NCBI GenBank assembly: GCA_027488715.1
Contig: JAIYBD010000229.1
Location: forward strand, 1 to 27,721
Length of the DNA stretch: 27,721 nucleotides
Direction: 5' to 3'
Source: Bacteroidota bacterium
GTDB lineage: Bacteria > Bacteroidota > Bacteroidia > UBA7662 > CANHCV01
The translations under genes and the position numbers were made by a program. Numbering within the stretch: position 1 is the stretch's first letter; every line of letters starts with the position of its first letter. A model generated the notes under the pieces. It was not told the DNA's origin. It saw only the letters and a list, made by a program, of their open reading frames with translations, and did no database searches. Shown one piece after another: positions 1 through 6,514 of the stretch.

Positions 1-381
1 AAAGAAACCAAAACCAAGAATCCAAAAAAACAACTGACGTTTCCCCTTTTGGTAATTACGTAAGAATTGATTTCCCCAAAATGAAAATGAAAATAAAAAA
101 ATGATCGGCTCCCAACGAGGTCGGAAAATGGGGTACCACAAATCAATTTTTGGAAGATTCCAAAAACAAATCAGAAAAATACCAAGCGAGGCAATGGACA
201 TGATCCAAAAAGAAAGTGTACGGCGTAAAAAAAAAGGATATCCAACAACAAGAACCCCGGAAATCCCACCGATCAAGGCACTATAAATGTTGCTATCCAC
301 CATCCACTCGAAAAGGCCTAAAATAACAAATAGGATTCCGAGGGATATTTCGAGCGGCCGAAACTTAAACGATTTCATCAT
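1..381 (-). CDS. Partial multi-pass membrane protein (3' end outside window)
   Basis: An open minus-strand frame of 127 codons runs from two adjacent ATGs (381 and 378) to the left edge without a stop, so the C-terminus is missing. The predicted protein is strongly hydrophobic, with membrane segments near residues 10-26, 32-50, 55-73 and 88-100 and a fifth starting near 115. Loops carry basic clusters (RR near 53, KGKR near 111). I do not recognise a family. The codons read cleanly, and the frame sits divergently to the EamA gene with its own promoter box (383-390), which supports a real gene. The second ATG (378) lies 4 nt from the box, the same spacing as at other genes here, so it may be the true start. 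Confidence 0.7.
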   Translation of the reverse strand, partial: MMKSFKFRPLEISLGILFVILGLFEWMVDSNIYSALIGGISGVLVVGYPFFLRRTLSFWIMSIASLGIFLICFWNLPKIDLWYPIFRPRWEPIIFLFSFSFWGNQFLRNYQKGKRQLFFWILGFGFF

Positions 382-382
382 T

Positions 383-390
383 CAAATCTA
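383..390 (-). promoter_or_regulatory. TAnnTTTG -7 box of the left-edge membrane protein
   Basis: The minus strand reads TAGATTTG, an exact match to the Bacteroidota -7 consensus. It ends 1 nt before the first ATG (381) and 4 nt before the second (378), which predicts a leaderless transcript. No clear -33 TTG is visible at the usual distance. Confidence 0.5.
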
Positions 391-403
391 CTAAACATCC
401 TCC

Positions 404-411
404 TACCTTTG
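404..411 (+). promoter_or_regulatory. TAnnTTTG -7 box of the EamA-SDR-NamZ operon
   Basis: TACCTTTG matches the Bacteroidota -7 consensus. It ends 4 nt before GTG 416 and 7 nt before ATG 419. It lies 13 bp from the opposite-facing box at 383-390, forming a compact divergent promoter. Confidence 0.55.
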
Positions 412-418
412 TGAAGTG

Positions 419-1318
419 ATGACAAAAGCCAACAAAATTGTTTGGATCCATTTCGCACTTTTAGGTGTGGCCCTCATTTATTCTGCTAATAACCTCATTG
501 CAAAAATTGCCATGCCCGAATTTATTGAATCCCGTGGCTTGGTTTTGGTTCGGGTAACTGGAGCTATTTTTTTATTTTTTATCCTCCATATTTTCCTCTA
601 CAAATCACCTCCTTCCTTCCCTCCTAAAAGGATTTGGAAAGAGTTGATCATCTGCGGACTTTGTGGTGTTGCGTTCAACATGTTGTTATTTTTTCGTGGA
701 TTGGATTTAACACAGCCCATCAATGCGGGAGTCATCATGGTAATCTCGCCTTTATTGGTAACTACGTTCGGAATTTTTTCAAAAAAGAAATGGCCAAATT
801 TTACCATTTGGGCTGGGATTATTTTGGGATTAGGGGGTGCTTGGGGATTAATTCTAGCAGGAAAAGGTGGAATTCACGGCTCTTTGGGCGATTTCTACAT
901 CTTTTTAAATGCGGTGTTTTATTCCATTTATTTGGTACGTGTAAAACCATTAATGAAAGAATTTAAACCGCTATGGGTCGTTTTCTGGGTGATGATCGTT
1001 GGTTGGTTGGTTCTCTTTGTTGTTGGTTTTGATCAAGCTTGTGCCGTTCAATGGTCGAATATGCCCGCAAAAGCGTGGATGAGTATCGGTTTTGTTATCG
1101 TATTCACCACATTTCTCGCCTATCAACTAAATATTTGGGCCCTTGCCCATGCCGATAGTACCTTGGTGGGGGCTTATATTTATTTGCAACCATTATTTAC
1201 GGCATGTTTTGCTATTTATTTCGGGTTTGATCAGCTCAACATGGAGAAAGTTTATTTGGGATTATCGATTATTGCTGGAGTTTTTTTAGTTAGTTCTCAA
1301 ACGAAAAAGTATGAGTAA
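419..1318 (+). CDS. EamA/DMT-family membrane transporter
   Basis: Inner-membrane protein of the drug/metabolite transporter superfamily, about 299 residues, the usual size. The sequence shows about ten hydrophobic segments in two EamA repeats (roughly residues 8-140 and 155-295). Family features include a first helix with SANNLIAK, a glycine-rich fourth helix (GIILGLGGAWGL) and a second-repeat helix with STLVGAYIYLQPL. Family members export or import small metabolites, and the substrate here cannot be read from sequence. GTG 416 is directly in frame before ATG 419, and either could be used; the promoter box ends only 4 or 7 nt upstream. The gene overlaps the SDR gene by 8 nt and is the first of three coupled genes ending in a peptidoglycan hydrolase, so a cell-wall sugar or muropeptide cargo is possible but only inferred. 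Confidence 0.88.
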   Translation: MTKANKIVWIHFALLGVALIYSANNLIAKIAMPEFIESRGLVLVRVTGAIFLFFILHIFLYKSPPSFPPKRIWKELIICGLCGVAFNMLLFFRGLDLTQPINAGVIMVISPLLVTTFGIFSKKKWPNFTIWAGIILGLGGAWGLILAGKGGIHGSLGDFYIFLNAVFYSIYLVRVKPLMKEFKPLWVVFWVMIVGWLVLFVVGFDQACAVQWSNMPAKAWMSIGFVIVFTTFLAYQLNIWALAHADSTLVGAYIYLQPLFTACFAIYFGFDQLNMEKVYLGLSIIAGVFLVSSQTKKYE

Positions 1319-1982
1319 GTTAAAAGTATATGTAACAGGTGGAAGCCGCGGCATTGGAGCTGCTATTGCCCAACGTTTCCTCGCCGCGGAGGCTGAAGTC
1401 GTAATCAGTTCTCGAAATGCTCCTTCTTGGGAAGGCGCTCACTGGATTCAGGCCGACCTAGGACTGAAATCAGATGCCATTCAAGCCGCCAACAAAGCCA
1501 AAGAAATCCTTGGCGAAATCGATGTATTGGTGAACAACGGCGGATTATTTCTACCTGGGACCATTACCGAAGAAAACGATAAAGTTTTCGAAGCCATGAT
1601 GCAAGTAAACGTGGCCAGTGCTTACCACACCTCCCGGGTGATTGTACCATTAATGAAAGAACGAAAAAGCGGACACGTCTTTAACATGTGCAGTATTGCT
1701 AGTGAAACCGCTTATGCTGCAGGTGGAAGTTATACCATTGCCAAACATGCCTTACTGGGTTTAGGTAAGGTCCTTCGAGAAGAATGTAAAACCTTTGGAG
1801 TTCGGGTAACCAATGTTATGCCCGGTGCAGTACTTACCGATTCTTGGGCTGGCGTGGATTTACCTGAAAGCCGTTTTATCCCCGTAGAAGATATTGCAGA
1901 AACGATTTGGAATTGCCACCAATTGAGCCGCCGAAGCGTTATCGAAGAACTGGTTATTCGTCCTCAATTGGGAGATATTTAA
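1311..1982 (+). CDS. Short-chain dehydrogenase/reductase (SDR)
   Basis: Cytoplasmic NAD(P)-dependent oxidoreductase of the classical SDR family, 223 residues. The cofactor motif TGGSRGIG is at residues 9-16 and the NNGG motif at 75-78. The catalytic triad is readable as Ser128, Tyr141 and Lys145 (YTIAK), with the standard 13-residue Ser-Tyr spacing. Arg35 after the second strand (SSRN) suggests NADPH preference; that is inference. The family reduces or oxidises diverse alcohols, ketones and sugars, and this one resembles 3-oxoacyl-ACP-reductase-like SDRs without enough detail to name a substrate. Its ATG lies inside the last codons of the transporter gene (8-nt overlap), and its stop overlaps the next start as TAATG, so the three genes are probably translated together. 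Confidence 0.9.
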   Translation: MSKLKVYVTGGSRGIGAAIAQRFLAAEAEVVISSRNAPSWEGAHWIQADLGLKSDAIQAANKAKEILGEIDVLVNNGGLFLPGTITEENDKVFEAMMQVNVASAYHTSRVIVPLMKERKSGHVFNMCSIASETAYAAGGSYTIAKHALLGLGKVLREECKTFGVRVTNVMPGAVLTDSWAGVDLPESRFIPVEDIAETIWNCHQLSRRSVIEELVIRPQLGDI

Positions 1983-3148
1983 TGAAAATAAAACTTCTTT
2001 TCTTCTTTTTGTTTTGCAGCTTTTTTTCGGAAGCACAACCCATTTGCGGTGCAGATCAAACGTGGAAATACTTGAAAGAATTGAGAGGAAAAAGGGTCGC
2101 TTGCATGGTTAATCCAACCTCTACCCTAACCTACAAACAGTCCCAACCTATCCACCTTGTCGATTTTCTGAAAAGTCAAAAAATCAATATTCAAGTCATT
2201 TTTGCTCCTGAGCACGGATTTCGGGGAGAGGCAGAAGCTGGTGCATCCATTAAGGATGGGATCGACACCAAATCTGGGGTAAAAGTGATTTCTCTTTACG
2301 GAAATAAAAAGAAGCCCAGCAAAAAAGACTTGGATTCTGTAGATGTTGTTTTGTTTGATATTCAAGATGTTGGTGTTCGATTCTACACTTACCTTGGATC
2401 CTTACATTATCTGATGGAGGCATGTTCTGAATTCAAAAAAAGATTGATTATTCTTGATCGGCCTAACCCAAACGGGCACTATGTGGATGGACCTGTTTTG
2501 GATACGGCTTATAAATCTTTTGTAGGAATGCATCCTGTTCCCGTTGTTCATGGGTGTACAGTTGGTGAATATGCCCAGATGATGTTGGGTGAAAAATGGG
2601 TGAAAACTTCGAAAAATTTTCAAATAACGGTTATTCCAATCAAACACTACAATCACCAAACGAGGTACGCACTTCCCATTCCACCATCACCTAATTTACC
2701 TAATGAAACATCCATTTACCTTTATCCGAGCATTTGCTTTTTTGAAGGAACGAATTTAAGTTTAGGAAGAGGCACTTTTGCGCCATTCCAAATGGTCGGT
2801 GCTCCCTGGTTTTCCGATACGACATTTTCATTTACGCCCATCTCCATCAAGGGGAAAGCGGAAAATCCTCCTTTTAAAAACCAAAGGTGTTTCGGAAGAA
2901 ATTATCAAACCGAAGCATACAAAATTTATCGAGAGAAGCAAATTCGATTGCAACCATTACTGGAGTTTTATTCAGCTCATCCCGATTCAATAACCTTTTT
3001 CACTTCTTTTTTCAACCAATTAGCAGGGTCAGATCAGTTGAGGAAACAAATTGAAAAAGGATGGAACGAACAAGAAATCCGCGCAACTTGGCTGCCCGAT
3101 TTGCTTAAATACGAGGCGATAAGAAAGAAATATTTACTTTATCCTTGA
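1982..3148 (+). CDS. namZ: Exo-beta-N-acetylmuramidase, NamZ/DUF1343 family, exported
   Basis: Member of the DUF1343 family, whose characterised members (Bacillus YbbC/NamZ) release MurNAc from the non-reducing ends of peptidoglycan fragments. The protein has 388 residues. Residues 1-18 form a signal peptide (MKIK, a phenylalanine-rich core, then SEAQ), so it should act outside the inner membrane. Family blocks are visible: APEHGFRGEAEAG from residue 75 with the conserved Glu77, FDIQDVGVRFYTY, DRPNPNG, the PPSPNLP loop, and FEGTNLSLGRGT. The start chosen is the ATG overlapping the SDR stop (TAATG), because the longer frame adds a non-signal N-terminal extension inside the SDR gene. The 3' end overlaps the convergent saccharopine dehydrogenase gene by 10 nt. 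It likely supplies MurNAc for wall recycling or scavenging; the cognate kinase or transporter is not in the window unless the EamA protein serves. Confidence 0.88.
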   Translation: MKIKLLFFFLFCSFFSEAQPICGADQTWKYLKELRGKRVACMVNPTSTLTYKQSQPIHLVDFLKSQKINIQVIFAPEHGFRGEAEAGASIKDGIDTKSGVKVISLYGNKKKPSKKDLDSVDVVLFDIQDVGVRFYTYLGSLHYLMEACSEFKKRLIILDRPNPNGHYVDGPVLDTAYKSFVGMHPVPVVHGCTVGEYAQMMLGEKWVKTSKNFQITVIPIKHYNHQTRYALPIPPSPNLPNETSIYLYPSICFFEGTNLSLGRGTFAPFQMVGAPWFSDTTFSFTPISIKGKAENPPFKNQRCFGRNYQTEAYKIYREKQIRLQPLLEFYSAHPDSITFFTSFFNQLAGSDQLRKQIEKGWNEQEIRATWLPDLLKYEAIRKKYLLYP

Positions 3149-4482
3149 TCGTGTATATCATTGAAAACCACACCGTAATTCTCTAGCTTCTTAAGTATAG
3201 GTTCATGCCATTTTGCATGAACAGGAATACGCACACCCGAGTCTTTGACCTCTCCTTTCATGAAACTCTCCACCGCAAATGCGATGGGTAAACCCACAGT
3301 TACTGCCATGGCGGTGTGAATTTGATCCTTGCCTTCTAAAACCAAGTAAGATTTAAGATGATGAATTTCGCCTTCGAGTTGGTATTTGAAAAGGTGAACC
3401 ATGGCAATCATGTCCCGATCACCAGGCGCTAATACCCAGTGTTTTTCCAAAATCGACTGAAGCGCCTGGGCAGGTGTAAACTCTTTTTCAAAACCCAAAT
3501 CAATATCATCGGTCAATTTTAGAAACTCAATTTTTTGGATTAAATCGTTCAAATCGGCACGAGGAACTAATTTTATGGCTTCTTCAACCCAATTTTCCAC
3601 CGTTGAATCAGACAAAACCAAAGCGAATAAATCTTTCCGAGTTTTGATTTTTTGAGGAGATAGCATTAAGGTATCGTCGGTTAAACCCAACTGAACAAAG
3701 AAATTCCAAGCTCTACAATAATTCAATTTTCTCAACGTGCCCCGGTAAAGGGTCTCTAAGTTTTTCAATCCGTAAACATCTTCGTAAGAAGTAGAATCTC
3801 GATTCGCATAGCCTTCGAATTTTCCATATCCTGGAATTTCAACTTCATCGATTCGGTCGAACAACTGATGATAGGGAATGGTTTTTAGTTGTTTGTGATG
3901 AATAAAGGTGCTCATTCCTTGCCCCGCTAAAACTACGTTTCTGGGATTCCAAGAGAATTTGTAATTCCAAGGGTTATTGTCGGATTCTGGAGCAACCAAT
4001 CCACCGCAATACGACTCGAATCCAAGGATGGTGGCTCCTTTGCGGTGGAGATCATCGATAATCTTTTGGGCACTCATGTGGTCGATGCCTGGATCAAGAC
4101 CACACTCATTCATGAACAACAATCCTTGCTTTAATACCTGCCCTTCCAAAGCCTTCATTTGAGGGCTAATGTAAGATGCGGTGAACAAGTGCTTTTTGTA
4201 TGTAAGACAAAATTTAGCGACCGTGGGATGTAAAAACGCAGGAACCATGGAAATGACAACGTCATGAGAGGCAATATAATTTTCCCATTCACTTGCGTCC
4301 TGGCTCTTTAGCGTCGAAGTATGGATGTTAGGATATTGCGATTTGATTTCATTTAATAAGCTAGAATTGGAATCAATGACGGTGAATTGCCAATTCTCTT
4401 TGCGAGTAATATCCGCTAATGCTTGAATTAATGACGCTGTTGAACGTCCGGCTCCAATTTGTAAAATCCTAGTTAATTCCAT
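3139..4482 (-). CDS. Saccharopine dehydrogenase family protein
   Basis: 447-residue NAD(P)-dependent enzyme related to the glutamate-forming saccharopine dehydrogenase (Lys9/LYS5-C type), which interconverts saccharopine and glutamate plus 2-aminoadipate semialdehyde in lysine metabolism. The Rossmann motif GAGRST starts at residue 10. The middle region has family blocks MNECGLDPGIDHMSA, SYCGG and the TLYRGTLR segment. The C-terminal part includes VTVGLPIAFAVESF. Length fits the stand-alone bacterial form. A lysine degradation role is inferred from the family; no second lysine gene is next to it. It is monocistronic, has a promoter box 4 nt before its ATG, and overlaps the end of the NamZ gene on the other strand. 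Confidence 0.87.
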   Translation of the reverse strand: MELTRILQIGAGRSTASLIQALADITRKENWQFTVIDSNSSLLNEIKSQYPNIHTSTLKSQDASEWENYIASHDVVISMVPAFLHPTVAKFCLTYKKHLFTASYISPQMKALEGQVLKQGLLFMNECGLDPGIDHMSAQKIIDDLHRKGATILGFESYCGGLVAPESDNNPWNYKFSWNPRNVVLAGQGMSTFIHHKQLKTIPYHQLFDRIDEVEIPGYGKFEGYANRDSTSYEDVYGLKNLETLYRGTLRKLNYCRAWNFFVQLGLTDDTLMLSPQKIKTRKDLFALVLSDSTVENWVEEAIKLVPRADLNDLIQKIEFLKLTDDIDLGFEKEFTPAQALQSILEKHWVLAPGDRDMIAMVHLFKYQLEGEIHHLKSYLVLEGKDQIHTAMAVTVGLPIAFAVESFMKGEVKDSGVRIPVHAKWHEPILKKLENYGVVFNDIHDQG

Positions 4483-4486
4483 CTCG

Positions 4487-4494
4487 CAAAGTTA
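4487..4494 (-). promoter_or_regulatory. TAnnTTTG -7 box of saccharopine dehydrogenase
   Basis: The minus strand reads TAACTTTG, an exact consensus match, followed by 4 nt (CGAG) and the ATG at 4482. Transcription should begin at or next to the start codon, giving a leaderless mRNA. It is divergent to the small-protein promoter at 4541-4548. Confidence 0.6.
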
Positions 4495-4540
4495 GGTAAA
4501 GGAATAGTGAAAAATATTTTCATGATTGAAAAAACATCAT

Positions 4541-4548
4541 TACCTTTG
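4541..4548 (+). promoter_or_regulatory. TAnnTTTG -7 box of the 45-residue basic protein
   Basis: TACCTTTG, an exact consensus match, 21 nt before the ATG at 4570. The leader between them is A-rich (a run of six A, then AAGAAACC), in contrast to the 4-nt spacing at neighbouring genes. An A-rich leader is typical of well-translated genes in this phylum. Confidence 0.55.
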
Positions 4549-4569
4549 CATCCTAAAAAATAAGAAACC

Positions 4570-4707
4570 ATGGCCGTTACTAAAGTTCAGCGCAAGAAGA
4601 AGAAATTGAGAATGCGTAATGATTTGCGCACTCAATTGTTGAAGCAATCTCGCAAAGGTTCTTACAAGAATCCAAATCCAGTTGTAGAAGCTGCTTCAGC
4701 AGAATAA
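4570..4707 (+). CDS. Small basic protein, 45 residues, possibly ribosome-associated
   Basis: A complete 46-codon frame, ATG to TAA. The product begins MAVTKVQRKKKKLRMRN and contains 13 Lys/Arg against 3 acidic residues. A lysine/arginine-rich helix-like N-terminus is followed by a KGSYKNPNP turn and a short Ala/Glu tail. Its own promoter box and A-rich leader lie upstream, and a strong intrinsic terminator follows 14 nt after the stop, so it is an independent transcription unit. Size, charge and layout are those of small ribosomal proteins. One candidate is bL38, the small protein reported in the Flavobacterium johnsoniae ribosome structure, but I cannot confirm similarity by eye. It does not resemble bTHX, L34 or L36 as I know them. 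Function stays open. Confidence 0.75.
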   Translation: MAVTKVQRKKKKLRMRNDLRTQLLKQSRKGSYKNPNPVVEAASAE

Positions 4708-4721
4708 TTTCTCTGAAAAAT

Positions 4722-4750
4722 AAAAAAGGCCGTCATTCGACGGCCTTTTT
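4722..4750. terminator. Bidirectional intrinsic terminator
   Basis: Perfect 7-bp GC-rich stem GGCCGTC (4728-4734) and GACGGCC (4739-4745) with loop ATTC. It is flanked by an A run on the left and a T run on the right, so each strand reads as stem plus U-tract. It lies between the convergent small basic protein gene and the HxlR-like gene and should terminate both. Confidence 0.9.
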
Positions 4751-4753
4751 CGT

Positions 4754-5356
4754 TTAAAACAAACCCAATTGCTGGGTTCCTGGATCATTTCCTGAACTTT
4801 TCTTGTTCGATTTCTTTTTGGCCACATTCTTTTGCGGCATAGGCGCAAAAAACCATGGATCGTTTTCCACCGTTTCTTCGGTTACTTTTTCAGTTATAGT
4901 TTCGTGAGATTCCCTTTCCGCAAGAACGACTTCCTCTTTTTGTACTTCCATAACCTCTTCCGTATCCGCTACTTTTTGCCGTGGCGCTTCACCTTCCAAA
5001 GGGGTTGAGGTTATTTCAACCTCTGGTTTCTGCCAACTTGTTTGAGGCACTTCCATTCCCTGGTTTAATGCACCCCACTCAAATAAAGCCGCTGTAATGG
5101 GAACCATGGATTCCCCCAAAGAGGTAAGCGTATATTCCACCCGAGGCGGAATTTGGGGGAAACTTTTCCGAACCAATAAACCATCGGCCTGTAATTCCAC
5201 CAAGGACGACGTTAGCATCTTTTGTGTGATTCCCACAATATCTGCTTTTAAATCAGAAAATCTTTTGGGACCGTATTTCAATTCCCAAACAATCATGGAC
5301 TTCCATCTTCCACCAATGCGATCAAGCGCATACTTGATGACTTGTGCGTCTTTCAT
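4754..5356 (-). CDS. HxlR-type winged-helix protein with long acidic tail ending in QLGLF
   Basis: Residues 1-100 match the HxlR family of winged-helix DNA-binding regulators: RIGGRWKSMIVWEL (13-26), GPKRFSDLK (29-37), the recognition region ITQKMLTSSLVELQADGLLVR (43-63) and the wing PPRVEYTLTSLG (70-81). Typical members are 105-120 residues; this one has 200. The extra tail is Glu-rich at 111-164, then has NDPWFFAP (165-172), a lysine cluster (176-186) and the terminal pentapeptide QLGLF (196-200). That pentapeptide matches the bacterial beta-clamp-binding consensus QL(S/D)LF. The protein contains no cysteine, so the redox-sensing Cys of many HxlR members (CPV motif) is absent. A palindrome 12 nt upstream of the start suggests autoregulation. 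It is monocistronic and divergent from the glycosyltransferase gene. DNA-binding regulator is well supported; clamp tethering is inference. Confidence 0.88.
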   Translation of the reverse strand: MKDAQVIKYALDRIGGRWKSMIVWELKYGPKRFSDLKADIVGITQKMLTSSLVELQADGLLVRKSFPQIPPRVEYTLTSLGESMVPITAALFEWGALNQGMEVPQTSWQKPEVEITSTPLEGEAPRQKVADTEEVMEVQKEEVVLAERESHETITEKVTEETVENDPWFFAPMPQKNVAKKKSNKKSSGNDPGTQQLGLF

Positions 5357-5368
5357 TTGTTTCTTTTT

Positions 5369-5381
5369 GTAATTTAATTAC
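5369..5381. promoter_or_regulatory. Palindrome, possible operator of the HxlR-like gene
   Basis: GTAATTTAATTAC is a perfect inverted repeat (GTAATT/AATTAC) around one central base, 12 nt before the HxlR-like start and just downstream of its likely -7 box. A winged-helix dimer bound here would cover the transcription start. This is a positional inference only. Confidence 0.35.
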
Positions 5382-5382
5382 G

Positions 5383-5390
5383 CAAATAAA
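5383..5390 (-). promoter_or_regulatory. Probable -7 box of the HxlR-like gene
   Basis: The minus strand reads TTTATTTG, one mismatch from TAnnTTTG. It ends 26 nt before the ATG at 5356, with the palindrome immediately downstream. Confidence 0.35.
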
Positions 5391-5452
5391 CATTATGAAA
5401 ATGAAATCTTGGTTACTTTTTTAAAGAAAAGTATCCACAAATTTTCGAGTTG

Positions 5453-5460
5453 TATCTTTG
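5453..5460 (+). promoter_or_regulatory. TAnnTTTG -7 box of the glycosyltransferase operon
   Basis: TATCTTTG, an exact consensus match, followed by 4 nt (AAAG) and the GTG start at 5465. It predicts a leaderless mRNA beginning with GUG. Confidence 0.6.
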
Positions 5461-5464
5461 AAAG

Positions 5465-6514
5465 GTGAATCAAAAAAAGTCATGGGTTTTTATTACCGAT
5501 TGGTATCCAAGAGAAACAGACCCTTGGAATGGTATTTTCATTGCAAAATGGCTTGATTTTCTAAAAGATGATTTTGATTTCACCGTTATTGTTTGGCGAT
5601 CAAAACAAAGTAGAAATCAATTATGCATTCAAGACACTTCCTTCGGGAAAGAAATCATCATTGAAACTCGTAGCGGACTTTCTGGTGCTTGGTGGCATTG
5701 GATGAAATTTAGAAAGCAGGTTATTCGTGAATTACCCAATAATTTTCAACTTCTTCTCGCTCCACTTCCTTGGTCTTGGGTCCTAAAAAACTTCTTTTTG
5801 GGTTCAAAAAATTACCAACTATCTGAACACCAATCAACGTATTTCCCACTTTATTTTCAAAATCTCTCTTTTTGGAAGAAATTACTTTATCGAAAAGGTT
5901 TAGCAGGTGCTACCCATATTTTTACGGTTTCTTTAGCATTGAAATCTGCTATTTTAACCGAGCTCCCCTCGGCTCAAGTTTCAGTTATTCCAAATCGAGT
6001 AGAAAGAATTCCCATGAAAGGTCGAATAAAAAAGAATCGAATTGCTATCATTGGTGACATTCGCGATCAAGTGAAAGGTATTTCCCAGGGTTTGGAATGG
6101 ATACAGCAAGCTTTTCCATCCTATGAAATTGCCGTGGTAGGAAATGGTCCAGACTTAACGAGAATTAAAGAAACGTTTCCGAAAGTATCTTTTTTACCCG
6201 CTATGCCCCACGATGAATTGTTGTTGTTTATTGAGGAAACCTCTGTTGTGGTAATTAACTCTCCTTTTGAAACTTTTAGTCTCTTAGCATACGAAGTTCA
6301 ACAATTAGGAACTTACCTACTCTGCCGAAAAAATGGAGGACCTGAAGATTATTCTTCCGAACACGTTGTTTGGTTCAGCAATTCATCTGAATTTTCGGTT
6401 GGGGCTCAGAAAATTAAAGAGAATATTTCCCGGAACCAATTTCCTCCCCCGTTTCATCATCAATCTCTTGAAGATTCGAAGATTCTTCAGTTATGGAAGG
6501 AAGCCCTCCAATGA
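5465..6514 (+). CDS. Glycosyltransferase, GT4-like (GT-B fold)
   Basis: Cytoplasmic, probably membrane-associated glycosyltransferase of 349 residues. The N-terminal domain opens with WVFITDWYPRETDPWNGIF, as in GT4 enzymes, and has SEHQS at 120-124. The C-terminal nucleotide-sugar domain begins near 192 (RIAIIGDI) and contains VVGNGPDL (224-231) and FETFSLLAYE (268-277). The two glutamates 269 and 277 form the E-x7-E motif of retaining GT4 enzymes. An in-frame TGA at 5459-5461 leaves GTG 5465 as the only start that keeps the N-terminal strand. The stop overlaps the flippase start as ATGA. Acting with that flippase, it likely builds a surface polysaccharide or glycolipid; donor and acceptor are unknown. 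Confidence 0.87.
   Translation: MNQKKSWVFITDWYPRETDPWNGIFIAKWLDFLKDDFDFTVIVWRSKQSRNQLCIQDTSFGKEIIIETRSGLSGAWWHWMKFRKQVIRELPNNFQLLLAPLPWSWVLKNFFLGSKNYQLSEHQSTYFPLYFQNLSFWKKLLYRKGLAGATHIFTVSLALKSAILTELPSAQVSVIPNRVERIPMKGRIKKNRIAIIGDIRDQVKGISQGLEWIQQAFPSYEIAVVGNGPDLTRIKETFPKVSFLPAMPHDELLLFIEETSVVVINSPFETFSLLAYEVQQLGTYLLCRKNGGPEDYSSEHVVWFSNSSEFSVGAQKIKENISRNQFPPPFHHQSLEDSKILQLWKEALQ

Noticed and set aside
101..286. Plus-strand open frame of 61 codons
   Set aside because: It is antisense to a longer, clean minus-strand membrane-protein frame that has its own promoter box; its Lys/Arg-rich composition is what the complement of hydrophobic codons gives.
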